In this document: positions 54,432-64,000 of the stretch, in pieces
Numbering within the stretch: the stretch's first letter is position 1
Layout of the letters: each line of letters begins with the position of its first letter
Source of the DNA: Corynebacterium pollutisoli
Lineage (GTDB): Bacteria; Actinomycetota; Actinomycetes; Mycobacteriales; Mycobacteriaceae
NCBI RefSeq assembly: GCF_900177745.1
Contig: NZ_FXAR01000009.1
Location: 20,634-84,633, forward strand
DNA length: 64,000 nt
Direction: 5' to 3'
The notes under the pieces: model-generated
The model's input: the letters and a program-made list of their open reading frames with translations, nothing else
What the model was told of the DNA's origin: nothing
Databases searched by the model: none
Position numbers and translations under genes: made by a program

Positions 54432-55372
54432 TGAAGCACCTGCTGTCCATCTCCGACCTGTCGCGGGAGGAGATCGTCGGTCTCATGGACGAGGCCGACC
54501 GTTTCCGGGAGGCCCTGGAGGGACGCGAGATCAAGAAACTGCCGACCCTGCGCGGCCGCACGATCTACTCCCTGTTCTATGAGAACTCCACCCGCACCCG
54601 CTCCTCCTTCGAGACCGCCGGCAAGTGGATGAGCGCCGACGTGATCAACCTGTCCGCCTCCTCGTCGTCGGTGAAGAAGGGTGAGTCCCTCAAGGACACC
54701 GCCTTGACACTGGCTTCGATCGGCGCGGACGCCATCGTCATGCGCCACCCCTCCTCCGGCGCGGCGCAGCTCGTCGCCGACTGGATCGGCGAGAACGGCT
54801 ACCCGACCGCCGTCATCAACGCCGGTGACGGCTCGCATCAGCACCCCACCCAGGCGCTGCTCGACGCCGTCACCATCCGCCAACGCATCGGCGACATCGA
54901 GGGGAAGAAGGTCCTCATCGTCGGCGACGTGCTCCACTCCCGCGTCGTGCGCTCCAACGTCGACCTGCTGTCCACCCTCGGCGCCGACGTCACCCTCGTC
55001 GCCCCGCCGACCCTCCTGCCCTACGGGGTGGAGAACTGGCCGGTGCGCACCTCCCATGATTTCGACGCGGAGATCGCTGACGCCGACGTCGTGATGATGC
55101 TGCGCGTCCAGCAGGAGCGCATGCAGGGCGGCTTCTTCCCCTCGCACCGCGAGTACGCCACCCTCTACGGCCTGTCGAAGGCGCGCGCGGCGTCGATGAA
55201 GGAGGGCGCGATCATCATGCACCCCGGCCCGATGCTGCGCGGCATGGAGATCAACCACGCCGTCGCCGACTACGACAACGCCGCCGTTCTGCAGCAGGTG
55301 AACAACGGTGTCCACCTGCGCATGGCCGTCCTGTTCACCCTGCTCGCCACCGATGGAGCCATTCATGACTGA
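54431..55372 (+). CDS. pyrB: Aspartate carbamoyltransferase, catalytic subunit
   Basis: 313 aa. It makes N-carbamoyl-aspartate from carbamoyl phosphate and aspartate. The carbamoyl phosphate motif is [13 protein letters not shown] (about 49-61); further contacts are [12 protein letters not shown] (about 105) and [14 protein letters not shown] (about 133). [12 protein letters not shown] is the aspartate-side loop (near 220). No regulatory subunit gene is adjacent, as in other actinobacteria. It overlaps pyrR by one base and pyrC by eight. Confidence 0.96.
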   Translation: MKHLLSISDLSREEIVGLMDEADRFREALEGREIKKLPTLRGRTIYSLFYENSTRTRSSFETAGKWMSADVINLSASSSSVKKGESLKDTALTLASIGADAIVMRHPSSGAAQLVADWIGENGYPTAVINAGDGSHQHPTQALLDAVTIRQRIGDIEGKKVLIVGDVLHSRVVRSNVDLLSTLGADVTLVAPPTLLPYGVENWPVRTSHDFDAEIADADVVMMLRVQQERMQGGFFPSHREYATLYGLSKARAASMKEGAIIMHPGPMLRGMEINHAVADYDNAAVLQQVNNGVHLRMAVLFTLLATDGAIHD

Positions 55373-56720
55373 CACTGATTACCCGGTCCCGGGTCCGCTC
55401 GCGCCGCCGGAGCCCGGCACCCTCAAGCTTGTCGACGTCCGCCTCTACGGCGAGGGGGACCCCGTCACCGTCCTCATCTCCGACGGCGTCATCGTCGACC
55501 TCGACGCGCCGGCCGACGCCGAGGCCGACCGCACCGTCGACGGCCGGGGCCACGTGCTGCTCCCGGGCCTGGTGGATATCCACGTGCACCTGCGCGAGCC
55601 GGGCCGCGAGGACACCGAGACCATCATCACCGGCTCCCAGGCCGCCGCCAAGGGTGGCTTCACCGCCGTGTTCACCATGGCCAACACCATGCCCGTCATG
55701 GACCAGCCGGTCATCGCCGAGTCCGTGTGGCTCAAGGGCCAGCACGCCGCGATCTGCGACGTCCACCCCATCGGCTCCATCACCAAGGGGCTGGAGGGCA
55801 AGGAGCTCACCGAGTTCGGCATGATGGCGGGCTCGCAGGCGAAGGTGCGCATGTTCTCCGACGACGGCAAGTGCGTCGATGACCCGCAGCTCATGCGCCG
55901 CGCCCTCGAGTACGCCAAGGGCCAGGACGTGCTGCTCGCCCAGCACGCCGAGGAGCCGCGCCTCACCCAGGGTTCCGTAGCCCACGAGGGTGAGACCGCC
56001 GCCAAGCTGGGCCTGCGCGGCTGGCCGCGCGCCGCCGAGGAGTCCATCGTCGCCCGCGACGCCCTCCTGGCCCGCGACTACGGCAACCGTGTCCACATCT
56101 GCCACGCCTCCACCACCGGTTCCGTCGAACTAGTCAAGTGGGCGAAGTCGCAGGGCATCCCCATGACCGCCGAGGTCACCCCGCACCACCTGCTGCTCAC
56201 CGACGAGAAGCTGCACACCTACGACGGCCGCTACCGCGTCAACCCGCCGCTGCGCGAGGAGCACGACACCCTCGCCCTGCGGGAGGCGCTTCTCGACGGC
56301 ACCATCGACTGCGTCGCCACCGACCACGCCCCGCACGGTTCCGAGGAGAAGTGCGTCGAGTTCGAGTACGCCAAGCCCGGCATGCTCGGCCTCGAGACCT
56401 CCCTGGCGATCGTCGCCGAGCTGTTCGTCGCCACCGGCAGGGCCGACTGGCGCTGGGTGGCCAAGGTGATGAGCGAGCGCCCCGCCGAGATCGTCCGCGT
56501 CCCCGGCCACGGCCGCCCCATCGCCGTCGGTGAGCCTGCCAACCTCACCATCGTCGACCCGGGCAACACCTGGACCGCCCGCGGCGCCGACATGGCGTCC
56601 AAGGCGGAGAACACCCCCTACGAGGGAATGGAGTTCTCCGCCCGCGTGACCACCACCGTCCTGCGTGGCCGTCTGACCTGTGTCGACGGTGTCCCCGCCG
56701 AGCCGCGCGAAGAGAAGTAG
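55365..56720 (+). CDS. pyrC: Dihydroorotase
   Basis: 451 aa from ATG 55365, overlapping pyrB by eight bases. It closes carbamoyl-aspartate to dihydroorotate. The zinc motif is [22 protein letters not shown] (about 62-83; H-x-H). The bridging and other ligands are expected in FSDDGK, HAEEPR (about 189), [16 protein letters not shown] (about 244) and [14 protein letters not shown] (about 316, catalytic Asp). It is the class I type seen in Gram-positive bacteria. It is followed by carA after seven bases. Confidence 0.95.
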   Translation: MTDTDYPVPGPLAPPEPGTLKLVDVRLYGEGDPVTVLISDGVIVDLDAPADAEADRTVDGRGHVLLPGLVDIHVHLREPGREDTETIITGSQAAAKGGFTAVFTMANTMPVMDQPVIAESVWLKGQHAAICDVHPIGSITKGLEGKELTEFGMMAGSQAKVRMFSDDGKCVDDPQLMRRALEYAKGQDVLLAQHAEEPRLTQGSVAHEGETAAKLGLRGWPRAAEESIVARDALLARDYGNRVHICHASTTGSVELVKWAKSQGIPMTAEVTPHHLLLTDEKLHTYDGRYRVNPPLREEHDTLALREALLDGTIDCVATDHAPHGSEEKCVEFEYAKPGMLGLETSLAIVAELFVATGRADWRWVAKVMSERPAEIVRVPGHGRPIAVGEPANLTIVDPGNTWTARGADMASKAENTPYEGMEFSARVTTTVLRGRLTCVDGVPAEPREEK

Positions 56721-56727
56721 ACAAGAC

Positions 56728-57909
56728 ATGAACAACACTGCGAAAGGTGACGCCTTGACGTCCTCCACCTCCTCCCGTATCCCGGCCGTGCTCGTGCTCG
56801 CCGACGGCCGCACGTTCCGCGGCTACAGCTTCGGCGCGGCCGGCAAGGCCCTCGGCGAGGCCGTGTTCACCACCGCCATGACCGGCTACCAGGAGACCCT
56901 CACCGACCCCTCCTTCCACCGGCAGATCGTGGTGGCCACCGCCCCGCAGATCGGCAACACCGGCTGGAACGACGAGGACCACGAGTCCCGCGACGGCCGC
57001 ATCTGGGCCGCCGGCCTGGTCATCCGCGACCTCGCGCACCGCGTCTCCAACTGGCGCGCGCAGCGCACCCTCACCGAGGAGATGGAGGAGCAGGGCCTGG
57101 TGGGCATCCGGGGCGTCGACACGCGCGCCCTCGTCCGCCACCTGCGCGACAACGGCGCGCAGCCGGCCGGCATCTTCACCGGCGAGAACGCCGACCGCCC
57201 GCTCGAGGCGCTCATCGCCGAGGTCCAGGCCCAGCCCTCCATGCAGGGCGCCGACCTCACCGGCGACGTCTCCACCAACGAGGTCTACGAGGTCCCCGCC
57301 GAGGGCGAGACCCGCTACACCGTCGTCGCCTACGACCTGGGCGTGAAGTCCGCCACCCCGGCGCAGTTCGCCAAGCGCGGCATCCGCACCATCGTCGTCC
57401 CGGCGTCCACCCCCTTCGAGGACCTGGCCCAGTACTCCCCGGACGGCGTGTTCCTCTCCAACGGTCCGGGTGACCCGGCCACCGCCGACGACATGGTCGG
57501 CACCACCAGGAAGATCATCGAGGCCGGCCTGCCGCTGTTCGGCATCTGCTTCGGCAACCAGATCCTCGGCCGCGCCTTCGGCCTGGAGACCTACAAGCTG
57601 AAGTTCGGCCACCGCGGCATCAACGTGCCCGTCAAGAACGTCGTCACCGGCAAGATCGACATCACCTCCCAGAATCACGGCTTCGCGCTGCAGGCCCCGG
57701 AGGGGGAGACCTTCGACACCGACTTCGGTCCGGCCCGGGTCACCCACATCTGCCTCAACGACGGCACCGTCGAGGGCGTCGCGCTCACCGACGGCCGCGC
57801 CTTCTCCGTCCAGTACCACCCCGAGTCCGCCGCCGGGCCCCGTGATGCCAACCCGCTGTTCGATCAGTTCATGGAGCTGATGGACACTCACGCAGGCGTC
57901 GAGAAGTAA
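56728..57909 (+). CDS. carA: Carbamoyl-phosphate synthase small subunit
   Basis: 393 aa from ATG 56728; a TTG nine codons in ([12 protein letters not shown]) has a slightly better ribosome-binding site and cannot be excluded. It is the glutaminase subunit passing ammonia to CarB. The class I amidotransferase triad is visible: Cys near 273 in [15 protein letters not shown], and His and Glu near 363 in [13 protein letters not shown]. The N-terminal CPSase small-chain domain covers about 15-150 ([29 protein letters not shown]). It serves both pyrimidine and arginine synthesis. carB follows in 22 bp. Confidence 0.96.
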   Translation: MNNTAKGDALTSSTSSRIPAVLVLADGRTFRGYSFGAAGKALGEAVFTTAMTGYQETLTDPSFHRQIVVATAPQIGNTGWNDEDHESRDGRIWAAGLVIRDLAHRVSNWRAQRTLTEEMEEQGLVGIRGVDTRALVRHLRDNGAQPAGIFTGENADRPLEALIAEVQAQPSMQGADLTGDVSTNEVYEVPAEGETRYTVVAYDLGVKSATPAQFAKRGIRTIVVPASTPFEDLAQYSPDGVFLSNGPGDPATADDMVGTTRKIIEAGLPLFGICFGNQILGRAFGLETYKLKFGHRGINVPVKNVVTGKIDITSQNHGFALQAPEGETFDTDFGPARVTHICLNDGTVEGVALTDGRAFSVQYHPESAAGPRDANPLFDQFMELMDTHAGVEK

Positions 57910-57931
57910 AGAAACCAGGAAAAGGAAAACA

Positions 57932-61260
<3,329 letters not shown>

Positions 61261-61261
<1 letters not shown>

Positions 61262-62100
61262 TGACCTTCGGTACCCGGCTTCTCGACGCCGCCGCCACCC
61301 GCGGTCGCCTGTGCGTCGGCATCGACCCGCACGCCGCCCTGCTGCAGGCGTGGGGGCTGGAGGACTCCGTCGTCGGCCTGGCCGAGTTCTCGCGCCGCTG
61401 CGTCGAGGCCTTCGCCGACACCGCCGCGCTGGTCAAGCCGCAGGTGGCGTTCTACGAGCGCTACGGCTCCGCCGGGTTCCGCGTCCTGGAGGCCACCCTG
61501 GCGGCCCTCCGGGAGGCCGGGTGCCTCACGGTCGCCGACGCCAAGCGCGGTGACATCGGCTCCACCATGGCCGGTTACGCCGACGCCTGGCTGGGGGAGC
61601 GGTCCCCGCTGCGTGCCGACGCCGTCACCGTCTCCCCCTACCTCGGCGTCGGGGCACTCGCCCCGGTGCTCGACCTCGCGGAGGAGACCGGGCGGGGAGT
61701 GTTCGTCCTCGCGGCGACCTCCAACCCGGAGGCAGTCGTCCTGCAGAACCACGTCGGTGAGGACGGGCGCACGATCGCCCAGCAGGTCGTCGACGAATGC
61801 GCACGTCGAAACGAGGTTCACGACGGGCCGGGCAACATCGGTGTCGTCGTCGGTGCCACACTTGACGCGGCGCCGGACCTGTCGCAGCTCAACGGCCCGG
61901 TGCTCATGCCGGGCGTCGGCGCGCAGGGCGGCTCGGCGGAGGACGTGACACGGATCGCGGCGGGCGTCGAGAAGCTCGCCTTCCCGAACATCTCCCGGGC
62001 CGTCCTCGGTGCGGGCCCGCGTATCGACGAACTGCGGGCGGCCACCGTCGAGGCTGCCAGCGAATTTCCAGGTCGCGGATCCGTCCCCGACGAAGAATGA
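61261..62100 (+). CDS. pyrF: Orotidine 5'-phosphate decarboxylase (type 2)
   Basis: 279 aa, the longer type 2 form of actinobacteria. It decarboxylates OMP to UMP. The catalytic Lys-Asp motif is LTVADAKRGDIGSTMAGYADAWLG (about 89-112). GRLCVGIDPHAALLQAWGL (about 16-34) and the phosphate-binding C-terminal stretch (LMPGVGAQGGSAEDVTRI, about 217-234) are also present. It closes the cluster: no pyrD or pyrE gene is present here. A 200-bp region with a new promoter separates it from mihF. Confidence 0.95.
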
Positions 62101-62176
62101 CCTGGTACTTTGGAACACGCACGGCCTGTGACGAGCCTGAATGGGCACGTCAGCGGGCGTGCGCATGGTCCGGTGC

Positions 62177-62182
62177 TAAACT
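62177..62182 (+). promoter_or_regulatory. Probable -10 element for mihF
   Basis: TAAACT fits the actinobacterial -10 pattern and is flanked by two GGTCCG copies (62168 and 62184). The implied leader of about 115 bases contains no obvious hairpin. The gap 62101-62302 holds nothing else that I can read. Confidence 0.4.
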
Positions 62183-62302
62183 GGTCCGAAGTCAGCGAGT
62201 CTCATGCGTGGGATTTAGTTCGTTTCCCCGCCGGCCGTTGCGATCTGGTACGCATGTATCCGAACAAACAGAACAATCCCCCCATCGAATCGGAGGAATC
62301 CC

Positions 62303-62626
62303 GTGGCCCTTCCCCAGTTGACTGACGAGCAGCGCAAGCAGGCACTCGCCAAGGCCGCTGAGGCCCGCAAGGCACGTGCCGAGCTCAAGGAGCAGCTCAA
62401 GCGCGGCGACACCAACCTCAAGGAGGTCCTGGACCAGGCTCAGGACAACGAGATCATCGGCAAGACCAAGGTCTCCGCCCTGCTCGAGGCTCTGCCGAAG
62501 GTCGGTAAGGTCAAGGCCAAGGAGATCATGGAGCAGCTCGAGATCGCCCAGACCCGCCGCCTGCGCGGCCTCGGCGACCGCCAGCGCCGCGCCCTGCTGG
62601 AGCGCTTCGGCTTCTCCGAGGACTAG
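62303..62626 (+). CDS. mihF: Integration host factor, actinobacterial type
   Basis: 107 aa from GTG 62303, with GGAGGAATCCC upstream. This nucleoid protein binds and bends DNA and is essential in mycobacteria; it is unrelated to enterobacterial IHF. The whole sequence fits the family: a basic helix (EQRKQALAKAAEARKARAELKEQLKRGDTNLKEVL) followed by a helix-two-turn-helix region (GKTKVSALLEALPKVGKVKAKEIMEQLEIAQTRRLRGLGDRQRRALLERF). Its place between pyrF and gmk is the standard actinobacterial order. gmk follows in three bases. Confidence 0.94.
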   Translation: MALPQLTDEQRKQALAKAAEARKARAELKEQLKRGDTNLKEVLDQAQDNEIIGKTKVSALLEALPKVGKVKAKEIMEQLEIAQTRRLRGLGDRQRRALLERFGFSED

Positions 62627-62629
62627 GGG

Positions 62630-63205
62630 ATGCCCGGCGAGAACCCCGCGGGTCGACTGGTCGTCCTGGCCGGCCCCTCCGCGGTGGGTAAGTCCACAGT
62701 GGTTCATCGCCTGCGCAGCGACGTCGACCGTCTGTACTTCAGCGTGTCGATGACCACCCGCGCTCCGCGCCCCGGCGAGGTCGACGGCGTCGACTACTTC
62801 TTCGTCACCCCCGACCAGTTCCAGGAGAACATCGACCGCGGGATGATGCTCGAATGGGCCGACATCCACGGCGGCATCCAGCGCTCCGGCACCCCGGCCG
62901 CCCCCGTCCAGGAGGCACTGGCCCAGGGACGCCCGGTGCTCGTCGAGGTCGACCTCGAGGGCGCGCGCAACGTCAAGCAGATGATGCCCGAAGCGGACCT
63001 CGTCTTCCTGGCACCGCCGTCCTGGGAGGTGCTCGTCGAGCGCCTCACCGGGCGCGGAACCGAGCCGGAGGACGTCATCGCCCGCCGCCTGGAGACCGCC
63101 CGCGAAGAGCTGGCCTGCCAGGACGAGTTCGACCACATCGTGGTCAACGAGCGGGTGGATGAGGCTGTGGCGGCGATCAGTGATATCCTGCTCGGCAGGC
63201 TTTAA
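62630..63205 (+). CDS. gmk: Guanylate kinase
   Basis: 191 aa. It phosphorylates GMP to GDP with ATP. The P-loop is [16 protein letters not shown] (about 13-28), the GMP-binding segment [27 protein letters not shown] (about 38-64) has the conserved Ser-Thr-Arg-Arg-pattern, and the lid with [23 protein letters not shown] lies near 140. It starts three bases after the mihF stop and is followed by rpoZ in 25 bp. Confidence 0.96.
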   Translation: MPGENPAGRLVVLAGPSAVGKSTVVHRLRSDVDRLYFSVSMTTRAPRPGEVDGVDYFFVTPDQFQENIDRGMMLEWADIHGGIQRSGTPAAPVQEALAQGRPVLVEVDLEGARNVKQMMPEADLVFLAPPSWEVLVERLTGRGTEPEDVIARRLETAREELACQDEFDHIVVNERVDEAVAAISDILLGRL

Positions 63206-63230
63206 CTCTCAACCGAAGAAAAAGGTGTAC

Positions 63231-63530
63231 GTGACCAACGTGAACAACGAAGCGTCCAACTCCGCCACCTCCACGGCCGTCTACGACGCACCGGAGGGCA
63301 TCACCGCCCCTCCGATCGACGAGCTGCTGGACAAGGTGTCGTCCAAGTACGCGCTGGTGATCTTCGCGGCCAAGCGTGCCCGCCAGATCAACAGCTACTA
63401 CCAGCAGCACGACGAGGGCGTCTTCGAGTTCGTCGGTCCGCTGGTGACCCCGGAGCCCGGCGAGAAGCCGCTGTCGATCGCGCTGCGCGAGATCGATGCA
63501 GGCCTCCTCGACCACGAGGAAGGCGCCTAA
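63231..63530 (+). CDS. rpoZ: RNA polymerase omega subunit
   Basis: 99 aa from GTG 63231, preceded by GAAGAAAAAGG; a GTG two codons earlier is possible. Omega helps beta-prime folding and polymerase assembly. The core is [37 protein letters not shown] (about 23-60), with the conserved Lys-Arg-Ala-Arg-Gln-Ile. The gmk-rpoZ pair is near-universal in bacteria. A strong hairpin ends the unit. Confidence 0.95.
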   Translation: MTNVNNEASNSATSTAVYDAPEGITAPPIDELLDKVSSKYALVIFAAKRARQINSYYQQHDEGVFEFVGPLVTPEPGEKPLSIALREIDAGLLDHEEGA

Positions 63531-63542
63531 GAGCTCCCTGAC

Positions 63543-63571
63543 CACCCCCTCCGCCCATGGCGGAGGGGGTG
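63543..63571 (+). terminator. Hairpin terminator after rpoZ
   Basis: Perfect 13-base arms (63543-63555 and 63559-63571) with a three-base loop, followed by TCGTCGTCTCT, a weak pyrimidine run. It lies between rpoZ and the convergent HNH gene, so it likely ends both transcripts. Confidence 0.85.
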
Positions 63572-63580
63572 TCGTCGTCT

Positions 63581-64000
63581 CTAGGCGTTGATGAGGGCCA
63601 TCGCGGAGAGGTTCCGGATCGGGTGGGTGTTGGTTCTCGGTGGTCCGCCGTCGGGTGGGTGGTGGACCACTCCGCCGGGTTCTCGTGCCAGCCGGCCGTG
63701 CCTCGGTGGGGTGTTCGGGTCGTCGTCGTTGCGGGCGTTGTGCACCCGACACGCCATCGACAGGTTCGCCAGGTTCGTCTCCCCGCCGTGTTTCCACGGG
63801 GTCAGATGGTGTACCTGGCACTGATCGGCCGGTGTCGTACACCCCGGGGTGGGGCACAGGATCGTCTCCGCCGCCAACAGCATCCGCTGCTTGAAGCTCG
63901 CGCACCGTTGATCCCGGTAGAGGTTGACCCCACCGTCGACCGGGTCGTAGACACCGACCAGGCCGTGGGAGGCCATCTCATGCTCCACCAGCTCCTTGCC
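63581..64000 (-). CDS. HNH endonuclease of the DUF222/13E12 type (C-terminal part)
   Basis: 140 codons; the gene begins beyond the right edge and its stop is at 63581. The HNH motif with zinc-binding Cys pairs is complete: CPTPGCTTPADQCQVHHLTPWKHGGETNLANLSMACRVHN. The DUF222-type region that normally precedes it would be outside the window. Such genes are multi-copy in many actinobacteria (13E12 repeat family). Gly- and Pro-rich residues and an Asn/Ala C-terminus complete the protein. No biological function is established for the family as far as I know, though nuclease activity is expected. Confidence 0.85.
   Translation of the reverse strand, partial: GKELVEHEMASHGLVGVYDPVDGGVNLYRDQRCASFKQRMLLAAETILCPTPGCTTPADQCQVHHLTPWKHGGETNLANLSMACRVHNARNDDDPNTPPRHGRLAREPGGVVHHPPDGGPPRTNTHPIRNLSAMALINA

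Overview
This 64-kb window is high-GC, chromosomal and densely coding. It most resembles Corynebacterium or a close relative. Reasons: separate secD and secF behind yajC; a lipoprotein gene, apt and rel after secF; a mycobacterial-type integration host factor between pyrF and gmk; a complete pyrRBC-carAB-pyrF cluster; an FMN reductase/luciferase-like pair of a type known from corynebacteria; an ISL3-type element with corynebacterial-style ends; and many GTG/TTG starts. Genus is inferred from gene content and order; no marker gene was compared.

Layout. 1-3.6 kb: edge of a DUF3817 membrane protein, acyl-CoA thioesterase tesB, then an accessory patch with an AT-rich orphan membrane gene and a frameshifted ISL3 element (1895-3353). 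3.6-20.2 kb: housekeeping block yebC-ruvCAB, yajC-secD-secF, a peptide-binding-type lipoprotein, apt-rel, a DUF421 protein, a small secreted protein, a cyclophilin, tpx, a metallo-beta-lactamase hydrolase and hisS. 20.2-24.8 kb: four-gene operon joining an FGGY sugar kinase, acireductone dioxygenase (mtnD), acireductone synthase (mtnC) and a GlpD-like dehydrogenase; this is the most interesting metabolic unit here. 24.8-29.4 kb, minus strand: transglutaminase-like protein, L-serine dehydratase, FMN reductase, luciferase-like monooxygenase and a HEPN-like/CBS protein. 29.4-34.3 kb: SNF2 helicase, a DUF559-type nuclease cassette bracketed by inverted repeats, and a zinc metallopeptidase. 34.5-41.6 kb: aspS, a kinase-like protein, rarA, alaS. 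41.8-51.3 kb: ruvX-mltG-aroE-prepilin peptidase-aroC-aroK-aroB-aroQ-pepQ-efp-nusB and a PPK2 kinase. 51.3-53.7 kb, minus strand: two YbjN-like proteins and a TIGR01777 epimerase. 53.8-63.6 kb: pyrR-pyrB-pyrC-carA-carB-pyrF, then mihF-gmk-rpoZ. The right edge cuts an HNH endonuclease gene.

How genes work together. Many neighbours are translationally coupled through 1-8 base overlaps (ruvC/ruvA, apt/rel, mtnC/glpD-like, ruvX/mltG/aroE, aroC/aroK, pyrR/pyrB/pyrC, carB/pyrF). The aro block supplies four steps of the shikimate route plus the dehydroquinase. The pyr block encodes UMP synthesis except dihydroorotate dehydrogenase and orotate phosphoribosyltransferase. Non-coding items include strong hairpins after yajC, the DUF421 gene and rpoZ, a two-copy palindromic intergenic repeat family (25.36-25.47 kb and 41.60-41.71 kb), and a perfect 28-bp inverted repeat around the nuclease cassette. 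No tRNA, rRNA or CRISPR array was seen.
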